A DNA stretch of 64,000 nt from Blumeriella jaapii (lineage: Eukaryota > Ascomycota > Leotiomycetes > Helotiales > Drepanopezizaceae). Of this stretch, positions 21,886 to 31,691 are shown piece by piece. The notes beneath the pieces are model-generated. The model searched no databases. It worked only from the letters and a program-made list of their open reading frames with translations, and was not told the origin of the DNA. The stretch lies in assembly GCA_009599575.1 (NCBI GenBank), contig VWND01000009.1, positions 744,001 to 808,000 on the forward strand. Reading direction: 5' to 3'. The position numbers were made by a program, and so were the translations under genes. Every line of letters begins with the position of its first letter. The first letter of the stretch is position 1.

Positions 21886-23804
21886 TCACCTCCTGCCCCT
21901 CCTAGGGTCTAAGGCGTCTTTCTTCCTGAAATCCCGCACCTCCTTGGTCCCCATGCTCCCCATGCCGCCTTCGATCCTGCGTTCCCAGCCGCCCAAGCGG
22001 ACGACCAGGCACGTGGCGTTGTCGCCCTCCTTGCTCACCTCCGTCGCGAAACCCACCACGTCCCGGGCGCCCTGCTCCGGCGTCTTCGCCTCCTTGACCA
22101 TGTCTACAATCTCCTGGTCCGCGAGCGTGCCACTCACGCCATCCGACACGAGCACCAGGAAGGAGTACTCCGCGGGCGCCATGTCGACGCGGCGGATCTC
22201 GGGCTCGGCCGAGACCCCGATGCGTTTGCTGCGCATGTCGCCAAAGGCGCGCGTGTTGGCCAGCCCGGACATGCGCTCCTCGCCGAAGGAGTCGGTGACG
22301 AAGGTAGCCGCGTAGCGGCGGAGACGGGTGCTTTCGATGGGAGAGCTGGGGTGGTGGTTGGTGGTCAGGGGGACCGCGAGGCCGGTCGCCGTGTTGCAGA
22401 GCAAGACGCGGGTATCGCCTACGTGAGCGACGACGAGCGTCGACGGGGAGGCTGGGTGCCAGAAGGGCGTCGGTGTGGGCGTGGAGATGAGGACGATGGA
22501 GGCCGTCGAGCCGCCGAAGAAGCGAATCGGGCCGCCGATGCGATGGTTGGAGGGCGTGAGGTGGGCGGGCTGGCCGAGGATATCGTGTGCGTTGAGGGGT
22601 TTGTCGCAGTGGTTCTCGGGATCGGGCTTCTTCGCTTGAGCGGTGACGAAGTCCAGGTCGGCCCTCAAGAAAGCGTACATAAGGACTGTTTCGATGGAGA
22701 GTGGTGCCTCAGCGGCAGGCGTCTCTTCTCCGCCCGGCGACGGGAGGTCAAAGTACTGGGGTCGAAAGCGTCGGAAATACCCACCAACGGTGTCTTTCCA
22801 CTTTGCAACCAGACTCCGTTGTAGCTCAGCCGTTTTCTCCTTGTTCGATCCGGCCTTCACCGGCGCTTCGCTCTCAATAGCAGGGCCAACCTCCGCCTGC
22901 TTGACCCTGCCGTCCGTTCCCACCGTGGGAAGATTGGCCTCCCCTTCAATATCCTTCTCGCTCTCCATCTGCACATTCTGCAAGCTTTCCCTTCCCTTGG
23001 CTGCCATGTCGCCGCTGCCCTGTTTCTCCTCACTCGGCGCCCCGACATCCACTTCCTGCTTTCTCCCAGACTTGAGGCTCGAGGGGAGTTCGAAATCAAC
23101 TGCCGTCACCTCCAGATAATCATGTAGCTCCTCCCTCAGAAAATCACTACACTCATTCCCCCCGTGGCCATCAAAGACCCCGAAGTAGAACACCTGCGGA
23201 TCCCCACTCGCACTGTCCGCCGACGTGGCACTAGCCGTCTTGCCCGACCGGCTCAGGCTGATCGGTGCCCTTTCGCAAAGGCCGGTATCTCGACCGTTCC
23301 GGCCTGGTAGGTATCCTCGTTGTACGGTCGCGTACCGCGCGAGACCGAGACCCCGAAATGGTGCTTTGCGCTGCGCAGAGGGATCCGCACCACGGTCATC
23401 TCCCGGGAGACGCCCACCATGGCGGCGGGTGAGGTCTTGCACCCTGGCGTGTGAGGGGTTGAAGCCGATCGCGGCAGCTTGTGGTGAGGTCCTGTGGCCG
23501 AACGGGAGTCTGGGTGTAGGGAGGAAGACGGCAGATTCGTGACGAAGTAGTCGTGGAAGTGGCGTCTCGAGCCATCGCCCTGAGGGGATCTCGGAACATG
23601 GCTAGGAGTTGCGATCCGTGTGCTCAGCCGGTGTGTACTGTGTAGCTGGGCATGTGCCGGTCGGAGAGCTGAGGCTCGGTAGTAGCGTCTATGGGGGGGA
23701 CGAATGGCTCGCACATCGTGCTTGTTGAGGAAGACGGCGATGAAGTCTGCGGAGACCAGGTTAGTGAATGGAAGCGTCGGGGGCTTGGAGGGGTTGTGTA
23801 CCAT
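21886..23804 (-). CDS. ptc6: Mitochondrial-type PP2C phosphatase (Ptc6 family)
   Basis: A Mn/Mg-dependent Ser/Thr phosphatase; the yeast homologue sits in mitochondria and affects mitophagy and pyruvate dehydrogenase. Motifs: HFHDYFVTNLPSSSLHP, GVSVSRGTRPYNEDTY (motif 1), VFYFGVFDGHGGNECSDF (metal-binding Asp and Gly), ASIVLIS, VVAHVGDTRVLLCN, GLANTRAFGDMRSKRIGVS, FLVLVSDGVSGTLADQEIVD and GDNATCLVVRLGGW. A long acidic, low-complexity insert (about 110 residues after the GHGG helix) is larger than in yeast. The N-terminus is Arg/Ser/His-rich and may be a mitochondrial targeting peptide, but the start at 23804 is only the first ATG of the open frame. One base is missing at the AAA run about 23271-23273: AFAK continues as RAPISLSRSG only after a frame change. 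Confidence 0.9.
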
Positions 23805-24442
23805 ATGTATCGCCCAAGGACCACGGTTGACGGCGCGCCTTAGAGCCAGCCATCCTACAGGTATGGCGCCTGAGCGCGCAGAAGGCTCGTCGCCAGCTTC
23901 AACGGCGGCACGCTGCCAATGTGGATGCTGAGCAGCAGAGGGGATGCGCGTGCCATCTGATGTGTGTCCACGGCCGATGGACGCGGGCGTGTCGAGTGTA
24001 AGGGACTCGGAGGACCGGCGGCGTTCAGCTTGGGGGGAGACTGCAATGGTGAATGATCGATGTATCGTCGTCGTCGCCAGTCAGTTGGCCTGGGGGGAAT
24101 GGGGTTGGGCCGGCGGTGAGGAAGGGTAAGTGTGTCGTTGCAGAGCCGCATTTAAGAATCGCGAGAACCCTCGTCGTTCTTGTCCGGAGGAATCGCCCAG
24201 GGGTGAATGATTACGACGCTTCACCTATTCTCCACCACCGTCACCTTCTGATTCAAGATCACATCCTGGCAGGCAAATGGTCGTGATCACATTGACAGCT
24301 ACCTCTTGATCACATCTGCTACGGCGTCTCTCGTGCGTCTCGAAAAACACATTCCTCTTACTGTATCTCACTGACATGGGACGCCTCATTAGACGTAACG
24401 GCCAACCCACGCCACAACTACCAATACATCAACACATCTGGT
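23805..24442. other. ptc6 upstream region / fet3 downstream region
   Basis: Tandem minus-strand spacing. Open frames here are short and unsupported. The true ptc6 5' exon, if there is one, would lie here. Confidence 0.45.
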
Positions 24443-26805
24443 CTATTTGCTTGCACTTCCGCTCAAGATCATAGCCGCTACCCGACGCTCTTCCGCAGCC
24501 ATCGAAGCAGCTCCCATATCGGCCACGCCGTACCTGAGATCCGATCAGTCGGTGCGTGCAAGTAGAAGAGAGACGGAGCGTTACCATGCGATGACTGCAC
24601 ACCCAATGACCGCCGCAAGAACGCTAAAGGTCATGGCAACAATGCCGCGAGCTGTGAATCCGGCGGGCAGCGGCTTGGGCGCGCGAGGTGCGCCCTGGAG
24701 GTCGAAGAGATCCTCGGTGTTGCCAGCAGCGTTGCCTGCGGTGGGGAAGTTGCCAGCTGCACAGGCGTCAAAGTGATCTTGTGGAATCACCTGAGACTCT
24801 TGAATGTCCAGGGGAGCCTCGACCATGGTTGCAATCAACCCCTGATCGTGATGCCATTGAAGATGGCAACTTTATGATAGCGAAGTCAGCAAGTGCACGA
24901 GTGACTCGCAGGAGTAGTCTTTTACGACACACGACGAAAATTAGGGGACGGCTGATGCATGATCGATCAGCTTACTGAAAGAGCCAGACGCCGGGGTTGT
25001 CGGCCTGGAATCGCAGAACGATGTGGCCTTCCGGCCTCAAGACAAAGGTATCTCTACGCATTGGAATTGCGGGCCACGCGGTCTGACTAGAATTCGTTGG
25101 GTCAAAGGAGCCCGCCTCGTCTTCTGAACGAGCGATGGCTTGAAAGTTGTGACCGTGCAAATGGAAAGGGTGCTTCCCGGAGTCTGCTAATTGTCAGTAA
25201 CTGTCAGGAGGACCTCCCTGAGTTGGAGGCAATTCGTACCAAGGTTGTTTACGACTATGTCGATAATCTGGTGTCTGTCCAGAACGAAAGAATGAGAAAA
25301 CTCTCCGTACACTACTGGGTCTGCGGCAGCCTCTCCGGTACTCATGACGGTGTACAATGTGGGCACTTTAGGTTTGACCCAAGTGATATTGTTGAAGAAG
25401 GCACTGAAAATGGGTTAGTCATGATACCGATAGGAGAACGAAATCAAATCAACGGGATGCTGAACGAGATCTAGACCTCTGAAATATCTCGAATCCCCAC
25501 AGACACCAGATGTGAAGGCAAAGGGGTACTTGCTATGGTCTACCGTCACCAAGGTTGTCCATGATCACGTCGAGAGTGATGGTCTGGTCCGCACTGGGGA
25601 GGAGAGGCTGCTTGTCAAATGGAATCAGCGCAAAATCGTCGTAAGCGTCGAATTCATGGATTGTTGCTGGGCTCGGATTCGGCTTGGTATCGTCGTACAC
25701 AAGCCAGCCAGTCGAGTTCCAGTTCAGCTCCTTGGGAAGCCGGTCAAAAAGATCCTTCCATAAGTTAGCACGATGTTTTCTCGCAGGCACAATCCTACTC
25801 ACGGTATCCATACTACCAACGAACGCAAAGTTGGATGTGGTCTCGTTCTTGGTGGTTAGCAAGAAGCTGTAGCGCTGGGCGGCCGAGATGTAGATCATCG
25901 AGGCCTCCGCGGGGTCAGTGAAGACGCCATCAACCTCCACAATGGTCATGTTGTGGCCTTCAAACCATAGATACTGGGATGCAAAAGCACCGACATTAAC
26001 CACGTGGAAGAGATAGGTCTTGCCAGGTCGTACTGCAATGGTCAGGTTCGTGGTATCATTCAAGAGAGCGTTTTGCGGGACGGGTTCAGCGCCCGTTGGG
26101 TTGGCCTTGTTGAGAAACTTCGGTAGCAGCGTTGCCATCTGCTCATGGTACCAATCCGACACGGAGAGGACGATCTCCTCATCGACCTGGCCCTGGTAGG
26201 GGAACTCGGGATCGTGGATGATGAGCGGGCCTCGGAGACCATCTGGGTACTGGCCTTTGTCGTGTGAACTGCACCACAACAGGGAGTTAGTACTTATTTC
26301 CCTAGTGAAAATGAAACCGAGAGTCGAAAAAGAGGCCTGAATCAGGAAAAAATGTGCTCCCGAGTCACGTACTGATACCAAAAGGTTCCGGATTGCTGGG
26401 CCTGTTACACCATTAGCTTTGGCCTTCGAATTCCCCGCGGATCCCCACGGTGAAATTGTATGTGAATGAACTGCCTGGCTGAATTGGGCACTGGGTCACA
26501 TAAGCGGCACCATCCATGGCCGCAGTGCCATTTTGGAACAGGCCGTGAAAATGTAGAGACGTGGACTGGTTTCCCAGCTGGTTGTTCACGTTGACCACGA
26601 TCTGGTCGCCCTTGGTAGCTGTGATGACCGGCAGGGGCCATCGATTGTTGACACCAATCGTCGTTCTTGGGAAAAGACCATCTGGGTTGGTTGTGACCCA
26701 GGTAATGTTGAAGTCGTATGTGACCGTTGCCGCGCTGATCGTCGTTGCTCCAAGACCAAGTAGGAGAACCGATCTTAGCGGAAAAAAGGACCATGAGAGC
26801 GCCAT
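24443..26805 (-). CDS. fet3: Multicopper ferroxidase Fet3
   Basis: It oxidises Fe(II) at the cell surface and passes Fe(III) to the Ftr1 permease. Exons (minus): 26449-26805, 26373-26401 (29 nt), 25803-26268, 25544-25754, 25240-25403, 24976-25183, 24585-24869, 24443-24533; about 603 residues. Residues 1-25 are a signal peptide ([19 protein letters not shown]). Copper ligands: HFHG, WYHSH (split by intron 2), [10 protein letters not shown] and, after an intron inside the codon, [12 protein letters not shown], the four standard motifs. Asn-rich glycosylation sites abound. The C-terminal helix [20 protein letters not shown] and a short cytosolic tail mark it as membrane-anchored Fet3 rather than laccase. 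Exons ending at 25544 (phase 1) and starting at 25403 (needs phase 2) do not join with canonical sites: a base is missing or a tiny exon is unseen. It is divergent from ftr1 and almost surely co-regulated with it. Confidence 0.93.
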
Positions 26806-27019
26806 TCTGAAAAGCGTGGATGGGCACAATGTCGGTGTGGCGATGGAGCATGAGAATGCGTGAGATTGAGACATCAAGATATTGAAGGGACGAGCATACT
26901 GGACCGATACCGGGACCGAAGCGGGAACAGAGTCAAAGTGACCGACATCTGATCTGAATGGGTGCTGTCGGTTGTGTACTGTCATGTAGAACTAAGTAAG
27001 TAAGACAGGCGAATCGGCC

Positions 27020-27028
27020 TTATCAGAT
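27020..27028 (-). promoter_or_regulatory. SreA-type GATA site 1
   Basis: Exact ATCTGATAA on the minus strand, about 215 bases upstream of the fet3 ATG. Confidence 0.75.
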
Positions 27029-27195
27029 CATCTAATCGGGCTTGGGAGATCGTCGCGTATTTGAAAACAACTTAAGCGAGTGGGGGGGAAATGCTTGCTG
27101 GTGCTGGTCAAGAGCCGGGAATTACCCCGAGAGACTCGGGATTCTACATACGGTGTACACAGGTACATACATACTGTACAGCACAGTACCACCTC

Positions 27196-27204
27196 TTATC
27201 AGAT
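27196..27204 (-). promoter_or_regulatory. SreA-type GATA site 2
   Basis: Exact ATCTGATAA on the minus strand, in the middle of the divergent promoter. Confidence 0.75.
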
Positions 27205-27228
27205 TCGCTGTGGTGATCTGATGTGGCT

Positions 27229-27237
27229 TTATCAGAT
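27229..27237 (-). promoter_or_regulatory. SreA-type GATA site 3
   Basis: Exact ATCTGATAA on the minus strand, 33 bases from site 2 (about three helical turns), with the ATCTGATG near-match between them on the plus strand. Confidence 0.75.
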
Positions 27238-27685
27238 CCGTGATGATTAACCATAGATGTGAAATGTGACAGCCCATCAACCAACCAACCAACCTTCTGT
27301 TACATATGTCTCTTGGCTGGCTGGACCTTCGTACGTTTATTGACTTTGTTAGTCGAAGCCACCCCAGCAAGGAGGGGACGGGAGCGGCATATCAAATCCC
27401 TCAACCTACCTAGGCTTTCCCATAATCAGTCCAGCTAGAGCTGCTAGTCCTGTGCGACCTCCAAGGGTCCTGAGATACCCGATCATCAAACGCGCGACTG
27501 AATCAGATTCATTCGGCGCCCTATACCTACAATACAGTACTCGCTTTGTGCCACCACTGGTGACCGCTTCCACTGGGCACTCGTCTTCCAGTCTGAACAT
27601 AGTACTTCGAGCTCTCTCTCTTCGGTTCATCATATATACATCGCCGGGCGGCTACGGACCCCTCGGCGCCCAGACCGCAGCAGCC

Positions 27686-29036
27686 ATGACGGTGAACGTG
27701 TTCGCGGTCCCGGTCTTCTTCATCGTCTTCCGCGAGACCATAGAAGTCGCCATCATTGTCTCCGTTCTGCTCGCCTTCTTGAAGCAAACCCTCGATGGGC
27801 CCAACGCAGACGTCGTCGTGTACAAGAAACTCGTCAGACAGGTAGGAGAGATGTCACGCCGGGGCTTGTGAAGGCTCTTTGGCGTTCCACTGGTCCCGAA
27901 GACGTGTGTGTATTGACGCATCTCAGGTCTATGTTGGAACGGGCGCTGGCTTCCTGCTCACCTTGGTCGTCGGCAGCGCGCTCATCGGCGTCTTCTATGG
28001 CCTGGGCCGCGACAAGTGGGCAAGTGCCGAGTACTACTGGGAAGCCTCCTTCGGTCTGGTTGCCTCGTTGATCATCACGCTCATGGGAGCTGCGCTCCTC
28101 CGCGTGGCCAAGATGCAAGAGAAGTGGCGTGTCAAGCTCGGGCAGTATCTGGAGGGAGAGCACGCCTATGGCAAGGACTTGGGCTGGAAGCAGCGGATGA
28201 AGGAGCGCTTCAAGCCAGGCTGGTTCAGGCGCTCGCTCGGGAAGTACGCCATGTTCTGGCTGCCGTTCATCACCGTTCTCCGTGAGGGACTGGAGGCTGT
28301 CGTTTTCGTCGCCGGTGTCTCCTTCTCGGCCCCTGCGAAGGCGGTGCCTCTCCCTGTTGTCGTTGGCCTTCTTGCCGGCATCGCCGTGGGATACGTTATT
28401 TATAAGTAAGTAGCGAGCACTGATGTATCGGCGCGCTAATCCGTTATTAACACTTTCTCAGGTTTGGTGCCGGTTCCAAAACCCAGCTTTTCCTAGTCGT
28501 GTCTACCTGCTTCCTTTATCTCGTCGCCGCAGGCCTCTTCTCCAAAGCCATCTGGTACTTCCAGGCTCAGGACTGGAATAACGCTGTCGGAGGAGACGCT
28601 GCAGAGGTCGGTGCTGGGCCTGGCTCTTACGATATCGACCAGAGCGTATGGCACGTCAACGTGAGAGCTCCTAATGGCACACCATAGCATAGCAATGACT
28701 AATCTTCCACAGTACGGTAATCCGGAATTGAATGGAGGCGGCGGATGGGGTATCTTCAACGCAATACTTGGATGGCAGAACTCAGCCACCTACGGATCCG
28801 TCATCTCTTACAACTGCTACTGGGTCGCCGTCATTCTCGGCTTCGTCTTGATGAGATACAAGGAGACTAAAGGCCACTGGCCATTGATGAAAACCAAAGT
28901 ACCTGAGGAGAGAGTCGACAGCGTAGGTCTCAGCCCAATCAACAGCGGTGTCTTTGAGCGAGGAGAAGGCGAGGAGAAGGTGCAGGAGGAGGTGCAGTCG
29001 TATCCTGTTCCTGCACGAACTTTGTCAGAGGAGTAG
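27686..29036 (+). CDS. ftr1: High-affinity iron permease Ftr1
   Basis: The plasma-membrane permease that takes up Fe(III) made by Fet3. Exons: 27686-27841, 27927-28405, 28462-28660, 28713-29036; 385 residues, all in phase. Both REXXE iron-binding motifs are present: RETIE at residues 16-20 in TM1 and REGLE near residue 169 in a central helix ([20 protein letters not shown]). Seven or so hydrophobic segments can be followed, ending [20 protein letters not shown]. The C-terminal tail is acidic with [11 protein letters not shown]. The start [15 protein letters not shown] is standard for fungal Ftr1. It is divergent from fet3; the SreA-type sites between them predict repression in iron-replete cells. 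Confidence 0.95.
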
Positions 29037-29924
29037 AGTCCTTGATATCGAACCTGCAAGAGACTTGGTAGAGAACGGTATGCGGAGTTCGGACAGCTAA
29101 GCATTCTCCAAAACACAAATGGATGAAACAGCAACCGACAACCAAACTTTCAAGGATGCCTCTCCTCGTGGATCTTTCTAGTGCACGACAGACAACTTCG
29201 ACAACACGGAGAGACTTGTTTCTCTTCTTCCGCCGCAAGGAAAGATACATCCAATGCCGGAGCTCCATCATCACGTCGTCCCTGAACAGACACACTCCTC
29301 CTCCCTCCTCCTTCCTCTTCCTTTTCTCTCTCTTTCTCGAGCAGGGGACAAACAACAAAGTATAACCAAACCCCAGGAGGAATGTCGAGAAAAACGCGAA
29401 AATGGAAGACACATGTAGATAGGTAGATGACGACCGCATACAATATAGAGCGTGGGACGGGAAATAGCAACATACCGCCCAAGAACCAAGAAGAAGGAGA
29501 AGAATGTGAAAAAGAGCAGAAATGATTTGGAAATCGGTCCAGCGAAAAAGATGGGGAGGGGAATAGTTTCGTTCCTGGGTAAGCAATGTAGTGAATCTAT
29601 CGACCTTCTACTCTTCCCAAAGCCACGCAAAGCAAAGCTATAGAAGGCGGGCTTGGATTGTGCTTGGGAAGGGAGGCAGAGGTACAAGTGTGTATGGTTT
29701 ATGTGGGCGAGTGTTTGAAAACTGTAAAGGGGGTCGTAGGATGAGACAGATGTGCTGACAAGCGCCCATTATGGCTTGTTACGGATCAGTCTGCCCATGC
29801 TAAAAGAAAGTCAACCTGTATTGCTGAGGGAAAATGCTGGTTATCTGTTTGATTTATATTTTTTCGAAATGTTTGATTTGATCAACACTCTCATCCAGCG
29901 CATCTACACAGATCATTCGTGTAT
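29037..29924. other. Intergenic, convergent 3' ends
   Basis: Between the ftr1 and cog8 3' ends. Purine/pyrimidine-skewed sequence gives long spurious frames on both strands (for example 29271-29687 minus). No gene supported. Confidence 0.55.
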
Positions 29925-31361
29925 CTATCCATCCTTCGCTGCTACCATCAACTCCAATCTCCCAGCCAAGACCCGGTGTTTCCTGATGACTTCCACCCAC
30001 TCCTCGTCTTCTTCAACCTCACTATCTTCTTCATGATGCTCTCCTTGGAAAGCAAGCAGCATACTGAAATCCCCTCCTAGCCTCCCTAAACTTCCCGCGC
30101 AATACAGAACCTGCGTCAGCAGGCTGTCTCTACTACTCCGATCCCTCACGTTGCCCAGATACTGTCTCAGCGTGTCCTCCAACATGCCCACGAGCTGCAA
30201 GGGAAACGTGCCCAGCGAGCTGGGTAACGGCAGTAGCGGGTCTTCTTTCCCGGCGCCCTCTCTGCCTAGCCCTTTGAGCACACTATCTTCGTGCGTAGCA
30301 TTTCCGGCCGGGAAGATGCTGCGGTACATGGATATGATAGCAAAGCTCTGCTCTCGGAAAATCTCGATATAGCGTTTGAGGTAACGCTCGGTTTGTTGCC
30401 CGCCCTCCCATTTACTCTTACCCTTACCCTCTGCTGTAGCGTTAGTTTCGGATTCTTGCAGCCGCAGGGTTTCTTGGTCCGCTAGTTCTTTCAAGGGTTC
30501 TAGCGCCGAGAGCATTTGTTGAAGGTTCGCCAAACGACAGACCAAAAACAGGGATCCGAGACTGCCTTCACGGCTTGCTCCTGCGCCATGTTGCATGGAA
30601 GGTGTTGAGACCAGAGAGCTTGGTGTTGGGTCCAATTCGGGCGCTACACGCCGGAGCCAGGATATGGTGCGCATGGCGCTAGCAAGTTTTAGGGAGCTGG
30701 TCTTCAAGCTTGCGATGAGGTTTGTAGTCATCTCTTGCATGGCTTCCTCCGCTTGCTTTTCCACGCTGGATATCAGCGCAGAGTCCGAGTATAAGCCACG
30801 TAATCTTCTGATATGCGAATTCAAATCCAAGGCTGAGGCATAATTCAGAGTTGCGCTTGAAGCAGGAGTGGAAGCGGTGGAAGCATTGGATGTCGAGATT
30901 GCGGAGGAGAGAAGAGTCGGCAGATCAAGAATATCGGACAGGCGATCGATGTTGCGGGATAGAAGGAGGGCTTTACGCCGTCGGTCCAGCAGTGCATTAT
31001 CGGAACGTGTATTGTAGGTCTCGCTGAAGTGGATGGCGGCATCGTCAAGCTTGGGGAGGGCGTCGCGGAGGGACGCCGTCGATGCAGCGAGGGCTGGAAG
31101 AGTAGTGCTCAGTGTAGAGAGGTGGGTGGAGGAGTCGATTATGGCATTGTGCGAGCGTTTGGAGAGAGCCTGGAGAGAGAGGAGGAGGGAGTGTGCGGTT
31201 TGAGAAAGGGCTTGTGGTTCGCTGCTGGTGAGCGACGAGAGGGGGAGAGTGGTGAGTCGTGTCAGGTAAGCATGCGTGGTCGGGTCTTTCGAGGACGGTA
31301 CTGGTCGTGGCGAGGGCGCGTTGAAATACGGGACCAGCAGCTCGTACAACGGATCCGCCAT
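29925..31361 (-). CDS. cog8: Conserved oligomeric Golgi complex subunit 8
   Basis: A subunit of the COG tether for retrograde vesicle traffic within the Golgi (Dor1 family). Intronless, 478 residues from MADPLYELLVPYFN at 31361; the open frame extends further upstream but this ATG and start motif match the family. Visible features: LPLSSLTSSEPQALSQTAHS, HFSETYNTRSDNALLDRRRK, LLSRNIDRLSDILDLPTLLS, TISWLRRVAPELDPT, LFLVCRLANLQQML, LKRYIEIFREQSFAIISMYR and the C-terminal TLRQYLGNVRDRSSRDSLLT then QVLYCAGSLGRLGGDFSMLL. Largely helical, no membrane segment. It shares a 330-base divergent promoter with the amidohydrolase gene. Confidence 0.92.
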   Translation of the reverse strand: MADPLYELLVPYFNAPSPRPVPSSKDPTTHAYLTRLTTLPLSSLTSSEPQALSQTAHSLLLSLQALSKRSHNAIIDSSTHLSTLSTTLPALAASTASLRDALPKLDDAAIHFSETYNTRSDNALLDRRRKALLLSRNIDRLSDILDLPTLLSSAISTSNASTASTPASSATLNYASALDLNSHIRRLRGLYSDSALISSVEKQAEEAMQEMTTNLIASLKTSSLKLASAMRTISWLRRVAPELDPTPSSLVSTPSMQHGAGASREGSLGSLFLVCRLANLQQMLSALEPLKELADQETLRLQESETNATAEGKGKSKWEGGQQTERYLKRYIEIFREQSFAIISMYRSIFPAGNATHEDSVLKGLGREGAGKEDPLLPLPSSLGTFPLQLVGMLEDTLRQYLGNVRDRSSRDSLLTQVLYCAGSLGRLGGDFSMLLAFQGEHHEEDSEVEEDEEWVEVIRKHRVLAGRLELMVAAKDG

Positions 31362-31691
31362 GGTCGCGATATCGCTGTGGCCAGATGCGAGCTTGAAGCG
31401 TGGTGGTGTTGTGGAGTTGTGGAGCTGTGGAGCGGTGGAACTGTGGAGCTGTGGAACTGTGGTGTTGTTGTAACCAGCTCTATTGTAGATAGAAGTATCG
31501 TTTGAAGCTCGGTCCCGGCACAACTTAAGCCCGCGCAACTCGCCCCACCTTCCTTCTTGGTTGGCTCGGCTCTGCTCCCTCGTCTCAACATGCTCGGCTT
31601 CTTTCTCGTCAATCTCAATTTCGGTATTTCCATTCACTTTCTTTCCATTTAATCTCGATATCCCTTCTCCATCTCTACCGACAGAGCCAGC
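31362..31691. promoter_or_regulatory. Short bidirectional promoter with 9-base minisatellite
   Basis: Divergent spacer between cog8 and the amidohydrolase gene. At 31399-31470 it has seven or eight imperfect copies of TGTGGAGCT / TGTGGAACT, directly in front of the cog8 start and probably in its 5' leader. Confidence 0.7.

Larger units (their letters stand above)
26806..27685. promoter_or_regulatory. Shared fet3-ftr1 promoter with iron-GATA sites
   Basis: An 880-base divergent intergenic region. It contains three exact TTATCAGAT (reverse complement ATCTGATAA) and one ATCTGATG near-match at 27216-27223, all between 27020 and 27237. The consensus ATCWGATAA is the known target of fungal iron-repressing GATA factors (SreA, Sfu1, Urbs1 group). 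An ACTGT/ACAGT repeat lies at 27171-27190. Confidence 0.8.

Noticed and set aside
24443..29036. Possible siderophore or secondary-metabolite cluster around fet3-ftr1
   Set aside because: No NRPS, PKS, siderophore transporter or tailoring enzyme is adjacent; the flanks are ptc6 and cog8.
29271..29687. Hydrophobic-looking minus-strand frames between ftr1 and cog8
   Set aside because: The hydrophobic stretches come from a purine/pyrimidine-skewed segment read on one strand; no start context or conservation signal.
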